A DNA stretch of 64,000 bases from an uncultured Acinetobacter sp. (GCF_947493735.1 NZ_CANLSL010000008.1:1-64000); one strand, 5' to 3'. Numbered from the stretch's first letter, positions 33,071 through 43,804 are shown. Notes: generated from the sequence alone by a model not told the origin. Translations and numbers: made by a program.

Positions 33071-33940
33071 GTGAATGTAAAAAAAGCTATTCTACCTGTT
33101 GCGGGGTTTGGTACACGGTTATTACCAGCAAGCAAGTCTATTCCTAAAGAAATGATTACAGTAGTTGATCGTCCAGCAATTGATTATGTTGTGCAGGAAG
33201 CGATTGAGGCGGGTATTGATACGATCATCTTGGTGAATCATCCTGCAAAACAAGCTATTGAAAATTATTTTGATCGTAATGCGGAGCTTGAGAATCTTTT
33301 AGAGAAAAAGAAAAAAACCAAAATCTTAGATGAGATTCGAGCAATTGTGCCTGATCACGTGACTGTGGTTGCTGTACGTCAGCCTGAGCCACTTGGCCTG
33401 GGGCATGCAGTACTCTGTGCGGAAAAAGTGATTGGTAATGAACCTTTTGCAGTATTACTTCCAGATGTATTGGTCGACTCTGCTGATCAGAATAATTTGG
33501 CGCAAATGATTGCGCAATTTGAGCAAAATCAAGCGTCACAAATCATGGTGGAAGACGTTGCGCCTGAACGTGTTGATCAATATGGTATTGTTAAACTCGA
33601 GAAGCAAGGTGAGAAAAACACCACCAATATTTTGGGCTTGGTTGAAAAGCCTTCGGTGGGTGAGGCGCCATCGACTTTGGCAGTGGTGGGGCGTTATGTG
33701 TTTACACCTGAAATCTTTAAATACTTAAAAGAGACGCAGGCGGATAAGTCTGGTGAAATCCAGTTAACCGATGCCATGGCAAAATTGTTAGATGTTCAAA
33801 ACATCCAAGCATTCACCTTGCATGGACAAACTTATGATTGTGGGAGTAAGATTGGTTATTTAAAAGCGATCTTGCATTATGCAACACAGCGTGATGAACT
33901 CAAGGATGAGCTACTAGAATTTATTAAAACATTAAATTAA
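33071..33940 (+). CDS. galU: UTP-glucose-1-phosphate uridylyltransferase
   Basis: KAILPVAGFGTRLLPASKSIPKEMITVVDRPAIDYVVQEA; LGLGHAVLCA; VEKPSVGEAPS. Confidence 0.97.
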   Translation: MNVKKAILPVAGFGTRLLPASKSIPKEMITVVDRPAIDYVVQEAIEAGIDTIILVNHPAKQAIENYFDRNAELENLLEKKKKTKILDEIRAIVPDHVTVVAVRQPEPLGLGHAVLCAEKVIGNEPFAVLLPDVLVDSADQNNLAQMIAQFEQNQASQIMVEDVAPERVDQYGIVKLEKQGEKNTTNILGLVEKPSVGEAPSTLAVVGRYVFTPEIFKYLKETQADKSGEIQLTDAMAKLLDVQNIQAFTLHGQTYDCGSKIGYLKAILHYATQRDELKDELLEFIKTLN

Positions 33941-33953
33941 GTTGGTTTAGGTT

Positions 33954-35207
33954 ATGTATATCAGGGTTTTAGGCGCATCAGTAAATGCAGCTGTGATGGC
34001 ATATCGTATGTCCTTAATCGGCCATCATGTCAATTGGCAAACATTGGATAAAGACTTGTCCAATCGGTTGAAACAATCAGAAATGATTTTTGATGATTGT
34101 GAGTTGAGTTGTAGTTTGCGAGAACAGATGAGCCTTAACCTATTGAACGTCGATGAGCCGTGTACAGAATACACCTATACTGTGTGTATTCTTGCGATAA
34201 ATAACGAGCAATATTTGGCCTTTGATTTGTTGCGAGAAAATTTTTCTCGGTATAAATATAAATTAGTGATTAATTATGCCAACTTAGGCATGGGGAAAAC
34301 TCGTGAGTTACAACAAGAACTTGCGATTAAGAATATCGTTTATATTCCTGATGCGATACAAGAGGGGCGTTTGCTGACAAGTTTCTTGGATAGTGGGCTG
34401 ATTGTTGGCAATGAAAACCCTGAGAATGAAGTCATTATTCGTGAAATGTTTCGACCGATTTATCCTCTGAGCCAACAATATAACTTTCTCAGCATTCAAG
34501 CGGCAGAGTTTACTAAATTATCTGTATCAGGATTCTTGGCGGCAAAAGTCAGTTTTATGAATGACTTATCTAATGTTGCGGAATCACTTGGGATCGATAT
34601 TGAAGAAGTGCGAGTCGCAATGTCGATGGATGAACGTGTAGGTGCGCATTATTTGTATCCAGGCTGTGGCTTTGGTGGGAGTAATTTTACCCGTGATATT
34701 TTAAAGCTCAAAGAAGTGGTGCTGGAAACAGGAAATGTCAGTGGCTTGCTGGATAAGATTTGGGATATTAATGAAAATCAAAAAGAAATCATTTTCCGTA
34801 AAATATGGAAATTGTTTGATTGTCATTTAGAGAATAAGGTTATCGCCTTTTGGGGTGCATCATTTAAACCCAATAGTAAAAGCGTTGCGCAGTCGCCAAT
34901 TTTAAAAGTGTTGGAGGCATGTTGGTCGCAAGGAGCAATTACCCAAGTACACGATCCACGGGCATTATCGGAGTTGCAGGCGCTTTATCCAGATCAGCAT
35001 TTATTAAAATTGTATGATGATCAATATGATGCAGTCGATGGTGCGGATGTCTTATGTTTGGTGACAGAGTGGAAGCAATACTGGAGCCCTGATTACCAGA
35101 AGTTAATTAAAAAAATGCGCCATCCAAATCTCATTGATGGTCGTAATATTTATAATCCTTTATATGTTGAAAACCAAGGGTTTAATTATATTGGTATTGG
35201 ACGCTGA
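33954..35207 (+). CDS. UDP-glucose/GDP-mannose dehydrogenase family protein, divergent
   Basis: FAAEFTKLSVSGFLAAKVSFMNDLSNVAESLGIDIEEVRVAMSMDERVGAHYLYPGCGFGGSNFTRD; canonical CFPKD cysteine replaced by Asn; degenerate Rossmann loop. Confidence 0.8.
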   Translation: MYIRVLGASVNAAVMAYRMSLIGHHVNWQTLDKDLSNRLKQSEMIFDDCELSCSLREQMSLNLLNVDEPCTEYTYTVCILAINNEQYLAFDLLRENFSRYKYKLVINYANLGMGKTRELQQELAIKNIVYIPDAIQEGRLLTSFLDSGLIVGNENPENEVIIREMFRPIYPLSQQYNFLSIQAAEFTKLSVSGFLAAKVSFMNDLSNVAESLGIDIEEVRVAMSMDERVGAHYLYPGCGFGGSNFTRDILKLKEVVLETGNVSGLLDKIWDINENQKEIIFRKIWKLFDCHLENKVIAFWGASFKPNSKSVAQSPILKVLEACWSQGAITQVHDPRALSELQALYPDQHLLKLYDDQYDAVDGADVLCLVTEWKQYWSPDYQKLIKKMRHPNLIDGRNIYNPLYVENQGFNYIGIGR

Positions 35208-35219
35208 GAGGATTGAACT

Positions 35220-36857
35220 ATGTCACCACTTATGATGAAAGTGCTTGATCAGCTTGCAGAGCAATTTAAAAATACGCATATTACCGAGTTGTTTGAACGG
35301 GATGTGAGTCGATTCCAGTCGATGCATATTAAAAGTAATGGGATTTTATTTGATTTTAGTAAGCAGCGTATGGATGCAAGTGTGCTTGATGCGCTGATTC
35401 AACTTGCCGATGAAAAACAACTTTTCGAATGGATTCAAAAACTATTTTCGACAGCATGTATTAATCATACCGAACAGCGCAGTGCAATGCACTGGGCGCT
35501 ACGAATGCCGAAACTGCAAGATGAATCTGATGTTAATTTTCAGGTGAATCAACAGGTTCATCTGCAACTTGAAAAAATGCAAGAGTTGGTTGATAAGATT
35601 CATTCTGGGCAATTCCGTGGTGCGACAGGTGAAAAAATTACTGATGTCGTCAATATCGGAGTCGGTGGGTCAGATCTTGGACCGTTGATGGTGTGTAATG
35701 CGTTGGCATCACATCGTTCTGATCCTGATGTTCGAGTGCGTTTTGCTTCGACTATGGATGGTAGCCAGCTGAGCCAGATTCTGCAAAAGCTTCGTCCAGC
35801 ATCGACATTGTTTATTATTTCCTCAAAATCATTTACCACCATTGATACCTTGTCAAATGCACAAACTGCAAAACAATGGCTGATGCAGTCTTTAGGTCAA
35901 AGTGCCTCTGTATTGAATTGCCATTTTATTGGTGTCTCTACACGAAGCGACAAAATGACCGAGTGGGGAATTGCACCAAATTTACAGCTTAATCTTTGGG
36001 ATTGGGTGGGTGGTCGTTATTCGTTGTGGTCAGCAATTGGTTTGCCGATAGCGATTACCTTTGGTATGGATGCGTTTAACGAGTTGCTTCGTGGTGCGTA
36101 TGATATGGATCAGCACTTCAAAACCATGCCGTGGCAAAGTAATATTCCAGTATTGTTGGCATTGATTGGGATTTGGAATACCAATTACTTGGATATTCAG
36201 ACCCATGCGATTTTGCCTTATGATGGGCGGTTGGAATATTTGACATCTTATTTGCAACAACTTGAAATGGAGTCAAATGGAAAGTCGATTCGTCGTAATA
36301 ATCAAGATGAAGTGGACTATAGTACCTGCCCGATTATTTGGGGAGAAGTGGGACCAAATGCACAGCATGCTTTTTATCAGTTGCTCCATCAAGGCACCAT
36401 CACGGTATCAACCGATTTTGTCATTACTAAGCATCGCAAGTATTATCATCAATCGATTGCGAAACAAGAATCGCACTATGAGGCTTTGCAACAACAACAC
36501 CAATTGGCGATTGCGAACTGTCTTGCGCAGTCACGTTTGCTTGCATTTGGTAATCAAGCAGTACAAACTCAAGATGGCGAAGAAGTGCCTAAATATCGTC
36601 AATATCATGGCAATAAACCAAGTTCAACCATTATTCTTCAACAGCTTAGCCCATATTATTTAGGGCAATTAATTGCTATGTACGAACATAAAGTCTTTGT
36701 GCAGTCGGTAATTTGGGATATTAACCCTTTCGATCAGTGGGGGGTTGAAATGGGTAAAGCCATTGCCAAAGAGATTTTGCCTTATCTTGCTGAAAATCAA
36801 ATTGACCATCACATTGATGCATCAACGCAAGGCTTACTACGAGAATTTTTAAGTTAA
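35220..36857 (+). CDS. pgi: Glucose-6-phosphate isomerase
   Basis: [61 protein letters not shown]. Confidence 0.97.
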   Translation: MSPLMMKVLDQLAEQFKNTHITELFERDVSRFQSMHIKSNGILFDFSKQRMDASVLDALIQLADEKQLFEWIQKLFSTACINHTEQRSAMHWALRMPKLQDESDVNFQVNQQVHLQLEKMQELVDKIHSGQFRGATGEKITDVVNIGVGGSDLGPLMVCNALASHRSDPDVRVRFASTMDGSQLSQILQKLRPASTLFIISSKSFTTIDTLSNAQTAKQWLMQSLGQSASVLNCHFIGVSTRSDKMTEWGIAPNLQLNLWDWVGGRYSLWSAIGLPIAITFGMDAFNELLRGAYDMDQHFKTMPWQSNIPVLLALIGIWNTNYLDIQTHAILPYDGRLEYLTSYLQQLEMESNGKSIRRNNQDEVDYSTCPIIWGEVGPNAQHAFYQLLHQGTITVSTDFVITKHRKYYHQSIAKQESHYEALQQQHQLAIANCLAQSRLLAFGNQAVQTQDGEEVPKYRQYHGNKPSSTIILQQLSPYYLGQLIAMYEHKVFVQSVIWDINPFDQWGVEMGKAIAKEILPYLAENQIDHHIDASTQGLLREFLS

Positions 36858-36869
36858 TTTGAGGTTTTT

Positions 36870-37892
36870 ATGATTTTAGTGGCTGGAGGTGCTGGATATA
36901 TTGGCTCACATACTTGTGTTGAATTAATCAAACACGGCTATGAGATCCTTGTGCTTGATAATTTTTCGAATAGCTCACCAAAAGTTTTTGATCGTTTAAA
37001 GAAAATTACTGGTCAAGATATTCCTTATGTTGATGTGGATATTCGGGATGAAGTCGGTCTTGAGACAGTATTTTCTAAATATAATATTCAGGCTGTGATT
37101 CATTTTGCAGGTCTCAAAGCGGTCGGCGAAAGTATGCTGAATCCTTTGGCTTATTTTGAAAATAACATTTCAGGCACATCGACTTTGCTCAAAGTGATGA
37201 AAAAGTTTGCTGTAAAGCACATGATTTTTAGTTCTTCAGCAACGGTTTATGGTGAGCTCAATCCAAGCCCTTATCAAGAATCAATGCAGACAGGGATGCC
37301 AACGAATAATTATGGTTATACCAAGCTAGTGATTGAACAAATGCTACAAAAGCTTGCTCAGGCGGAGGATGGATGGTCTATTGCCTTGCTTCGTTATTTT
37401 AATCCGATTGGCGCCCATCCAAGTGGTCTGATTGGTGAGCATCCAAAAGGCATACCAAATAATTTATTGCCATTCTTGACGCAAGTTGCGGTTGGGATTC
37501 GTGAGAAACTCAATATTTTTGGTGGTGATTATGATACCGCCGACGGTACAGCTGTCCGTGATTATTTACATGTTGTTGATTTGGCGGTGGCACATGTGTT
37601 GGCATTGAAAAACCGATTAAATAATACAGGTTGTGATGTTTGGAATGTTGGGACAGGGAATGGCTACTCTGTTTTGGCGATTACAAACACCTTTGAGCAA
37701 GTCAACCAGTTGCAAGTACCATATGAAATTGTTGAGCGCCGAGAAGGTGATTTGGCAAGTTTTTATGCAGACTCATCGAAAATTCAAAATGAATTGGGTT
37801 GGAGTGTACAGTATCAATTGGATGATATGTTGCGACACAGTTGGAATTGGCAAAAAAACAATCCAAATGGTTATGATGTGTTAGAAAGTTAA
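36870..37892 (+). CDS. galE: UDP-glucose 4-epimerase family (GalE/Gne)
   Basis: ILVAGGAGYIGSHTCVELIKHGYEILVLDNFSNSS; SSSATVYG; YGYTKLVIEQML; LRYFNPIGAHPSG. Confidence 0.95.
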   Translation: MILVAGGAGYIGSHTCVELIKHGYEILVLDNFSNSSPKVFDRLKKITGQDIPYVDVDIRDEVGLETVFSKYNIQAVIHFAGLKAVGESMLNPLAYFENNISGTSTLLKVMKKFAVKHMIFSSSATVYGELNPSPYQESMQTGMPTNNYGYTKLVIEQMLQKLAQAEDGWSIALLRYFNPIGAHPSGLIGEHPKGIPNNLLPFLTQVAVGIREKLNIFGGDYDTADGTAVRDYLHVVDLAVAHVLALKNRLNNTGCDVWNVGTGNGYSVLAITNTFEQVNQLQVPYEIVERREGDLASFYADSSKIQNELGWSVQYQLDDMLRHSWNWQKNNPNGYDVLES

Positions 37893-37949
37893 ATTTATTT
37901 TGATCATCATAGTGTTAAAATACTTCTATAACACTGATCATGGTTAATT

Positions 37950-39968
37950 ATGCTTGTTACATCCAAAGGTTTGCTTGCAATAAAGGGTTTGTCGCAACTG
38001 GTCGATGAACCCGTACAACACTTTGCCAACTTTAATAATTCTAAGCATCAATGCGTAGCAGGATGGGGACGGAAAAAAAGCTTTTTCCGTGCGCAGCGTT
38101 ATGCACAAAAACATCATTTGCAATTGGTCTGTTTAGAAGATGGTTTTATTCGTTCAATGGGCTTGGGTAAGGATAATTATCCTCCATTATCGATTGTTTA
38201 TGATAAAACAGGTATTTATTTTGATGCCACACAGACTTCTGACTTGGAAAGCTTAATTAAAAAATTTGAACATGAAGCAGATAACCTGCGAGCAAAAAAA
38301 TTGATAGAAGCCATCATTGATGCGGAAATCAGCAAATATAATTTAAAATTTCAAGAGATAGATCCAAAGCAATTTCAGCCACAAAAAAATATTCTGGTTG
38401 TTGATCAAACGTTTGGGGATCAATCCATCGGCTGTGCAGGTGCAGATCAAACCAGTTTTTATAAAATGCTTGAGATTGCGATCTCTTCTCACCCTAACGC
38501 AAAAATTTGGCTCAAAGTCCATCCTGATGTGGTTGCGGGGAAAGCTAAGGGACATTTTAACCCTATTGATTTGAAAAAATATTCTCAAGTTGAATTATTT
38601 GCAGATTATGTCAATCCCATTGCACTCATAAAGCAAATGGATGAGGTGTATGTGGTGAGTTCGCAAATGGGCTTTGAGGCATTATTGTGTGGCAAAAAAG
38701 TCCATTGTTTCGGCGTACCTTGGTATGCAGGATGGGGGCTCACTGATGATCAGTACGCACCTTTAGACATTTTAAAAGATCGTCGCAAAGTGCAACGCTC
38801 GCTTGCGCATTTATTTAGCTGTGCTTATTTGAAGTATGCACGTTATCTTTCGCCTGTAACAGGTGAGCGTTGTGAGTTTGAAGTGCTTCTTGAATTGATT
38901 AAGGTAAATATTTCAGCGCAAAAACAACTTCCCGATCAGTTGGTTGCTTACGGGTTTTCACGGTGGAAAAAACGCTTCTTGCCACAATATTTGCAGTTTT
39001 CTCATGTGCAACTATCATTTAATACATGGACCAAGCCGAAGTCAAATAAATACGTGGTTGCATGGGGTAAAAAAGCACGCATACTCAAGGATCAAGATTT
39101 TAAACATGTGACGACGGTTGAAGATGGTTTTGTTCGCTCAAGTGGTTTAGGTGCAAATCTGATTCGACCGTACTCTTTGGTTTTTGATGATGTGGGGATT
39201 TATTATGATGCGACCCGACCGTCTCGATTAGAGCAACTGCTTAATGATATTGAGCTTGATCAGCATCAAGTCGAGCGCGCCAAGAAGCTTATTGAGCAAC
39301 TCAACCGACTATCAATCAGTAAATATAATATTGGCGAACGAAAAGAATTACTACGTCCACAGCATGAACGTGTGTTACTTGTGACTGGGCAAGTTGAAGA
39401 TGATGAATCAATTCGCTTAGGTAGTTTGCAAATCAAAACCAACTTGGCACTGCTAAAACATGTTCGTGAACAGCATCCTGATGCTTATATTATTTACAAG
39501 CCACACCCAGACGTTCATGCAGGGTTGCGACTTGGAAAAATCCAAGATGCCGATCTCGAACGGTATGCTGATGCAGTCGAGCTAGATGCATCGATTGTGG
39601 AGTGTTTTGGGATCATTGATGAGCTACACACCATCACATCATTGAGTGGTTTTGAAGCCTTACTTCGAGGGAAACAGGTGTATTGCTATGGCATGCCATT
39701 TTATGCGGGCTGGGGGCTGACAATAGATACTGAACAAATTCAACGTCGCCAACGTCGTCTAAATCTTTTCGAGCTCACCTATGGCGTGTTGGTTGAATAT
39801 GCTACGTACAATTTGCCACAGACTGCGCCGTACAAATTAGCAAGAGTTAACTTGGAGGATGTCATTACACAAGTCGTTTCTGAGCGCACTCAAAATATTA
39901 GTTCTCCAAAACTACAGTCGACTTTTGCCAAAATTCGTGCCAAACTTATATATAGTAAATGTTTGTAA
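37950..39968 (+). CDS. kpsC: Capsule polysaccharide Kdo-transferase, KpsC type, two tandem homologous domains
   Basis: Duplicated motifs LEDGFIRSMGLG / VEDGFVRSSGLG and GFEALLCGKKVHCFGVPWYAGWGLT / GFEALLRGKQVYCYGMPFYAGWGLT. Confidence 0.93.
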   Translation: MLVTSKGLLAIKGLSQLVDEPVQHFANFNNSKHQCVAGWGRKKSFFRAQRYAQKHHLQLVCLEDGFIRSMGLGKDNYPPLSIVYDKTGIYFDATQTSDLESLIKKFEHEADNLRAKKLIEAIIDAEISKYNLKFQEIDPKQFQPQKNILVVDQTFGDQSIGCAGADQTSFYKMLEIAISSHPNAKIWLKVHPDVVAGKAKGHFNPIDLKKYSQVELFADYVNPIALIKQMDEVYVVSSQMGFEALLCGKKVHCFGVPWYAGWGLTDDQYAPLDILKDRRKVQRSLAHLFSCAYLKYARYLSPVTGERCEFEVLLELIKVNISAQKQLPDQLVAYGFSRWKKRFLPQYLQFSHVQLSFNTWTKPKSNKYVVAWGKKARILKDQDFKHVTTVEDGFVRSSGLGANLIRPYSLVFDDVGIYYDATRPSRLEQLLNDIELDQHQVERAKKLIEQLNRLSISKYNIGERKELLRPQHERVLLVTGQVEDDESIRLGSLQIKTNLALLKHVREQHPDAYIIYKPHPDVHAGLRLGKIQDADLERYADAVELDASIVECFGIIDELHTITSLSGFEALLRGKQVYCYGMPFYAGWGLTIDTEQIQRRQRRLNLFELTYGVLVEYATYNLPQTAPYKLARVNLEDVITQVVSERTQNISSPKLQSTFAKIRAKLIYSKCL

Positions 39969-40108
39969 GAATTTGTTTACTGTTTTGCGATTTGAAATCT
40001 TGATAAAAAGTAAGCCATTTTAAATGGTTTTATTTTTAATGAGATGGCTTGAAGAGTCAAACAGCTATCGAGTTTTGATTTCGAAAATTTTCTAAATGAG
40101 GGCTCGGT

Positions 40109-41389
40109 ATGTCGTTACATCTTCATCAGTTGATGAAATCTGAACGCCTCATGATCCTTCAGGGGCCAATGGGAAATTATTTTACACAGTTTTGCCATTG
40201 GTTAGAGCGACATCAAAAATATTATTATAAAGTCAATTTTAATGGTGGGGATTGGTTTTTCTCACGTGGACTAAATAATCTTCACTATCGTGGACAGCTC
40301 GCCGAATTCGAAGATTGGTTAGTGCTGCACATTAAAGATAAGCAAATAGATGCGATGGTATGTTTTGGTGATTGTCGTTTTTATCATCGCATTGCTAAAC
40401 GCGTTTCTGAAGAGTTAAATATTGACTTCTTTGTCTTTGAAGAGGGTTATGTTCGACCAAACTATATTACTTTTGAGCATAATGGCGTCAATGACTTCTC
40501 CGATTTTAAAAAATTTTATGATCGCTCGGATCAAACCATTCCTGATTTACCTCTACCTGATCACCCACAAGAAGTTTATCCAAGTTTTACTTTTTTGATT
40601 CGCTCGGCGGTTTGTTTTTATTTGATGTGGGTGATATGTACTTTTCTCTACCCACATTATCGTCATCACCGAATGATTAGACCTTCTGTTGAGGTGTTTT
40701 ATTGGCTCCGGGCTGGAGTACGCAAGCTGATTAATAAACAAGTGGATTCATATAAGTTTCTAAATTTGATTCAGCATCATACCGACCGTTATTTTACCGT
40801 AGCACTACAAGTACACAACGACTCACAAGTGCAAGTGCATAGTGATTATGTCGATGTGCGTGATTTTATTCACGAAGTGGTGATATCTTTTGCAAAAGAA
40901 GCCGATACGTCTCTGCATCTTGTTTTTAAGCATCATCCAATGGATCGTGGTTATAGACATTATGGCCAATTGTTGCGCGAGTTAGCCAGTGAATATGGTC
41001 TTGATGGGCGAGTGCATTATATGTGTGATGTGCATTTGCCGACATTGATGAAGCACAGTTTGGGGGTGGTTACCATCAATAGCACGACTGGGATTCAGGC
41101 TTTACATCATGGCAAACCAGTAATTGCATTAGGGCGTGCGATTTATAATTTACCGAAGTTAACCTTTCAGGGAAGTCTAGATCAGTTTTGGAAAAACCCA
41201 GGTCGTGTCAATCGTTTACATTACCGTCGCTTCCGCTATGCTTTGGTGCATTATTCACAGCTCAATGGTGCGTATTATGGTCGATCGCCATGGATGCAAG
41301 CCTATGATGAAAAAGGCTTTGATCATCGCTTCAGTCACTTATTAGAGAGCCAAAAGACCAAAGAAAAGTTACGTGTTGTAAAGGATTAA
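40109..41389 (+). CDS. kpsS: Capsule polysaccharide export / Kdo-transferase, KpsS type
   Basis: LILQGPMGNYFTQFCHWLERHQKYYYKVNFNGGDWFF; DFFVFEEGYVRPNYITFE; VTINSTTGIQALHHGKPVIALGRAIY. Confidence 0.93.
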   Translation: MSLHLHQLMKSERLMILQGPMGNYFTQFCHWLERHQKYYYKVNFNGGDWFFSRGLNNLHYRGQLAEFEDWLVLHIKDKQIDAMVCFGDCRFYHRIAKRVSEELNIDFFVFEEGYVRPNYITFEHNGVNDFSDFKKFYDRSDQTIPDLPLPDHPQEVYPSFTFLIRSAVCFYLMWVICTFLYPHYRHHRMIRPSVEVFYWLRAGVRKLINKQVDSYKFLNLIQHHTDRYFTVALQVHNDSQVQVHSDYVDVRDFIHEVVISFAKEADTSLHLVFKHHPMDRGYRHYGQLLRELASEYGLDGRVHYMCDVHLPTLMKHSLGVVTINSTTGIQALHHGKPVIALGRAIYNLPKLTFQGSLDQFWKNPGRVNRLHYRRFRYALVHYSQLNGAYYGRSPWMQAYDEKGFDHRFSHLLESQKTKEKLRVVKD

Positions 41390-41399
41390 TGCATTCGAT

Positions 41400-41840
41400 A
41401 TGAGTCAATTATTTGAAAGCGTCTTGCATGTGGAAGAAAAACATTTGGATCAATTGGGTCATGTGAATAATGTACAATATGTGACGTGGATGCAAGATGT
41501 TGCCTTAGCACATTCAGAGACTTTAGGTTTGGGCTTGGCTGATTATGTTCGCTTAAATCATGCGATGGTTGCCAGTGAACATCATGTGAAATACCGCAAA
41601 GCGTGTTTTGCAGGTGATGAGTTGGTACTTCGCACATGGCTGGGCGAGCAACAAGCCTTTTCTTCGATTCGTCATTATCTATTTTACCGAAAAAGTGATC
41701 AATCTATTGTTTTTCAAGCACATACTTTGTGGGGGTGTGTTGAGATATCGACAGGTCGACTGAAACGTTTGTCGCCAACATTTATTCAAGCCTACCAACC
41801 TTTAGACGCAAGCATCGATCCGTACCTCTTAAATGTGTAA
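41400..41840 (+). CDS. Acyl-CoA thioesterase (hot-dog fold)
   Basis: VEEKHLDQLGHVNNVQYVTWMQDVALAHSE. Confidence 0.88.
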   Translation: MSQLFESVLHVEEKHLDQLGHVNNVQYVTWMQDVALAHSETLGLGLADYVRLNHAMVASEHHVKYRKACFAGDELVLRTWLGEQQAFSSIRHYLFYRKSDQSIVFQAHTLWGCVEISTGRLKRLSPTFIQAYQPLDASIDPYLLNV

Positions 41841-41904
41841 TCCTTAGAATGTCTGTATCAATCCGCAGGCTTTTTGATTATACTGCTGTCTATTTTCAAC
41901 TTCG

Positions 41905-41930
41905 TCAAAACTCACGCTTTTGAGTTTTGA
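41905..41930. promoter_or_regulatory. Strong hairpin in the lepA upstream region
   Basis: TCAAAACTCA-CGCTTT-TGAGTTTTGA perfect 10-bp stem, followed by a second small stem CGTCT-TTTTT-AGACG. Confidence 0.5.
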
Positions 41931-41975
41931 GTTCGTCTTTTTTAGACGTAATTATTTGGATGTTTAAGGTCGTTC

Positions 41976-43796
41976 ATGGCAGCAGTTAAAAAATCCACGC
42001 CACTCGCTCAAATTCGTAATTTCTCAATTATCGCCCATATCGATCATGGTAAGTCGACCCTTGCCGATCGCTTTATTCAAATGTGTGGCGGTTTACAAGA
42101 TCGTGAAATGCAGGCACAAGTACTTGATTCAATGGATATTGAGCGTGAGCGTGGTATTACCATCAAAGCCGCATCGGTGACCTTGTATTATCAACATCCG
42201 AATGGTCAAGAATTTCAGCTCAACTTTATTGATACACCGGGACACGTTGATTTTTCATACGAAGTGTCACGCTCGCTCGCAGCTTGTGAAGGTGCACTTT
42301 TGGTTGTCGATGCCGCGCAAGGTGTTGAGGCACAATCGGTTGCAAACTGCTATACAGCAATCGAACAAGATTTAGAAGTTTTACCTGTTTTAAATAAAAT
42401 TGATTTACCGCAAGCTGAGCCTGAGCGGGTAATCAATGAAATCGAAGAAATTATCGGGATTGAAGCGACGACGGCACCAACGTGTTCTGCGAAAACTGGA
42501 TTAGGTGTTGATGGTGTTTTAGAGCGGTTGGTTGAAGTGATTCCTGCGCCTGAAGGCGATCGTGATGCGTCGTTACAGGCGCTGATTGTCGATTCATGGT
42601 TTGATAGCTATCTGGGTGTCGTGTCTTTGGTCCGTATCAAAGAAGGGCGAATCCGTAAAGGCGACAAGATGTTGGTTAAATCCACAGGGCAGGCTCATGT
42701 GGTGACCTCTGTAGGGATGTTTAGTCCTAAACATACCGAAACAGACTTGCTTGAAGCGGGTGAAGTGGGCTTTGTCATTGCGGGGATTAAAGATATTTTT
42801 GGTGCGCCAGTCGGTGATACCATTACCTTATCCAATACACCGCAAGTCACGGCTTTACCTGGTTTTAAAAAGGTCAAACCACAGGTGTATGCAGGATTAT
42901 TCCCGATTGATTCCAGTGATTTTGAACCGTTCCGTGAAGCGCTACAAAAACTACAAATTAATGATTCGGCATTATTTTTTGAGCCTGAAAGTTCAGATGC
43001 TTTGGGTTTTGGTTTTCGCTGTGGCTTCCTCGGCATGCTACACATGGAGATTGTTCAAGAACGTTTAGAACGTGAATATGATCTTGATCTGATTACGTCT
43101 GCGCCAACGGTGATCTACGAAGCTGTGACCAAAAAAGGCGAAACGATTTATATCGATAGCCCATCGAAAATGCCTGATGGTTCGACCCTTGAAGATTTAC
43201 GTGAACCGATTGCAGAGTGCCATATCCTGACCCCTCAAGAGTATTTGGGCAATGTTATGACCTTGTGTAATGAGCGTCGTGGCATTCAAAAGGATATGAA
43301 GTTTTTGGGTGCACAAGTGTCGATTACCTTTGAAATTCCGATGGCGGAAGTGGTGATGGATTTCTTCGACCGTTTGAAATCCTGCTCTCGTGGTTTTGCG
43401 TCGCTCGATTATAATTTCGTGCGTTTTGAAAGCTCGAGCTTGGTCAAAGTTGATGTGCTGATCAATGGTGAAAAAGTCGATGCCTTGGCAATGATTTGTC
43501 ATCGTGATGATGCACGCCATCGTGGTATTGCATTGGTTGAGAAAATGAAAGACCTGATACCACGTCAGATGTTTGATGTGGCGATTCAAGCAGCGATTGG
43601 CTCACAGATTGTGGCACGTTCTACCGTCAAAGCGATGCGTAAAAACGTTTTGGCAAAATGTTATGGCGGTGACGTCAGTCGTAAGAAAAAATTGCTTTCT
43701 AAACAAAAAGAAGGCAAAAAACGTATGAAGCAAGTCGGCAGTGTGGAGATTCCACAAGAAGCCTTCTTAGCCGTTCTCCAAGTGGATAAAAAATAA
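41976..43796 (+). CDS. lepA: Elongation factor 4 (LepA)
   Basis: [54 protein letters not shown]. Confidence 0.98.
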   Translation: MAAVKKSTPLAQIRNFSIIAHIDHGKSTLADRFIQMCGGLQDREMQAQVLDSMDIERERGITIKAASVTLYYQHPNGQEFQLNFIDTPGHVDFSYEVSRSLAACEGALLVVDAAQGVEAQSVANCYTAIEQDLEVLPVLNKIDLPQAEPERVINEIEEIIGIEATTAPTCSAKTGLGVDGVLERLVEVIPAPEGDRDASLQALIVDSWFDSYLGVVSLVRIKEGRIRKGDKMLVKSTGQAHVVTSVGMFSPKHTETDLLEAGEVGFVIAGIKDIFGAPVGDTITLSNTPQVTALPGFKKVKPQVYAGLFPIDSSDFEPFREALQKLQINDSALFFEPESSDALGFGFRCGFLGMLHMEIVQERLEREYDLDLITSAPTVIYEAVTKKGETIYIDSPSKMPDGSTLEDLREPIAECHILTPQEYLGNVMTLCNERRGIQKDMKFLGAQVSITFEIPMAEVVMDFFDRLKSCSRGFASLDYNFVRFESSSLVKVDVLINGEKVDALAMICHRDDARHRGIALVEKMKDLIPRQMFDVAIQAAIGSQIVARSTVKAMRKNVLAKCYGGDVSRKKKLLSKQKEGKKRMKQVGSVEIPQEAFLAVLQVDKK

Positions 43797-43804
43797 GGTG
43801 CGGT

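Noticed and set aside
36262-36663. 133-aa alternative-frame ORF inside pgi
   Set aside because: Overlaps the well-supported glucose-6-phosphate isomerase frame.
43197-43589. 130-aa antisense ORF in lepA
   Set aside because: Shadow of LepA coding; low-complexity His/Ile-rich translation with no support.
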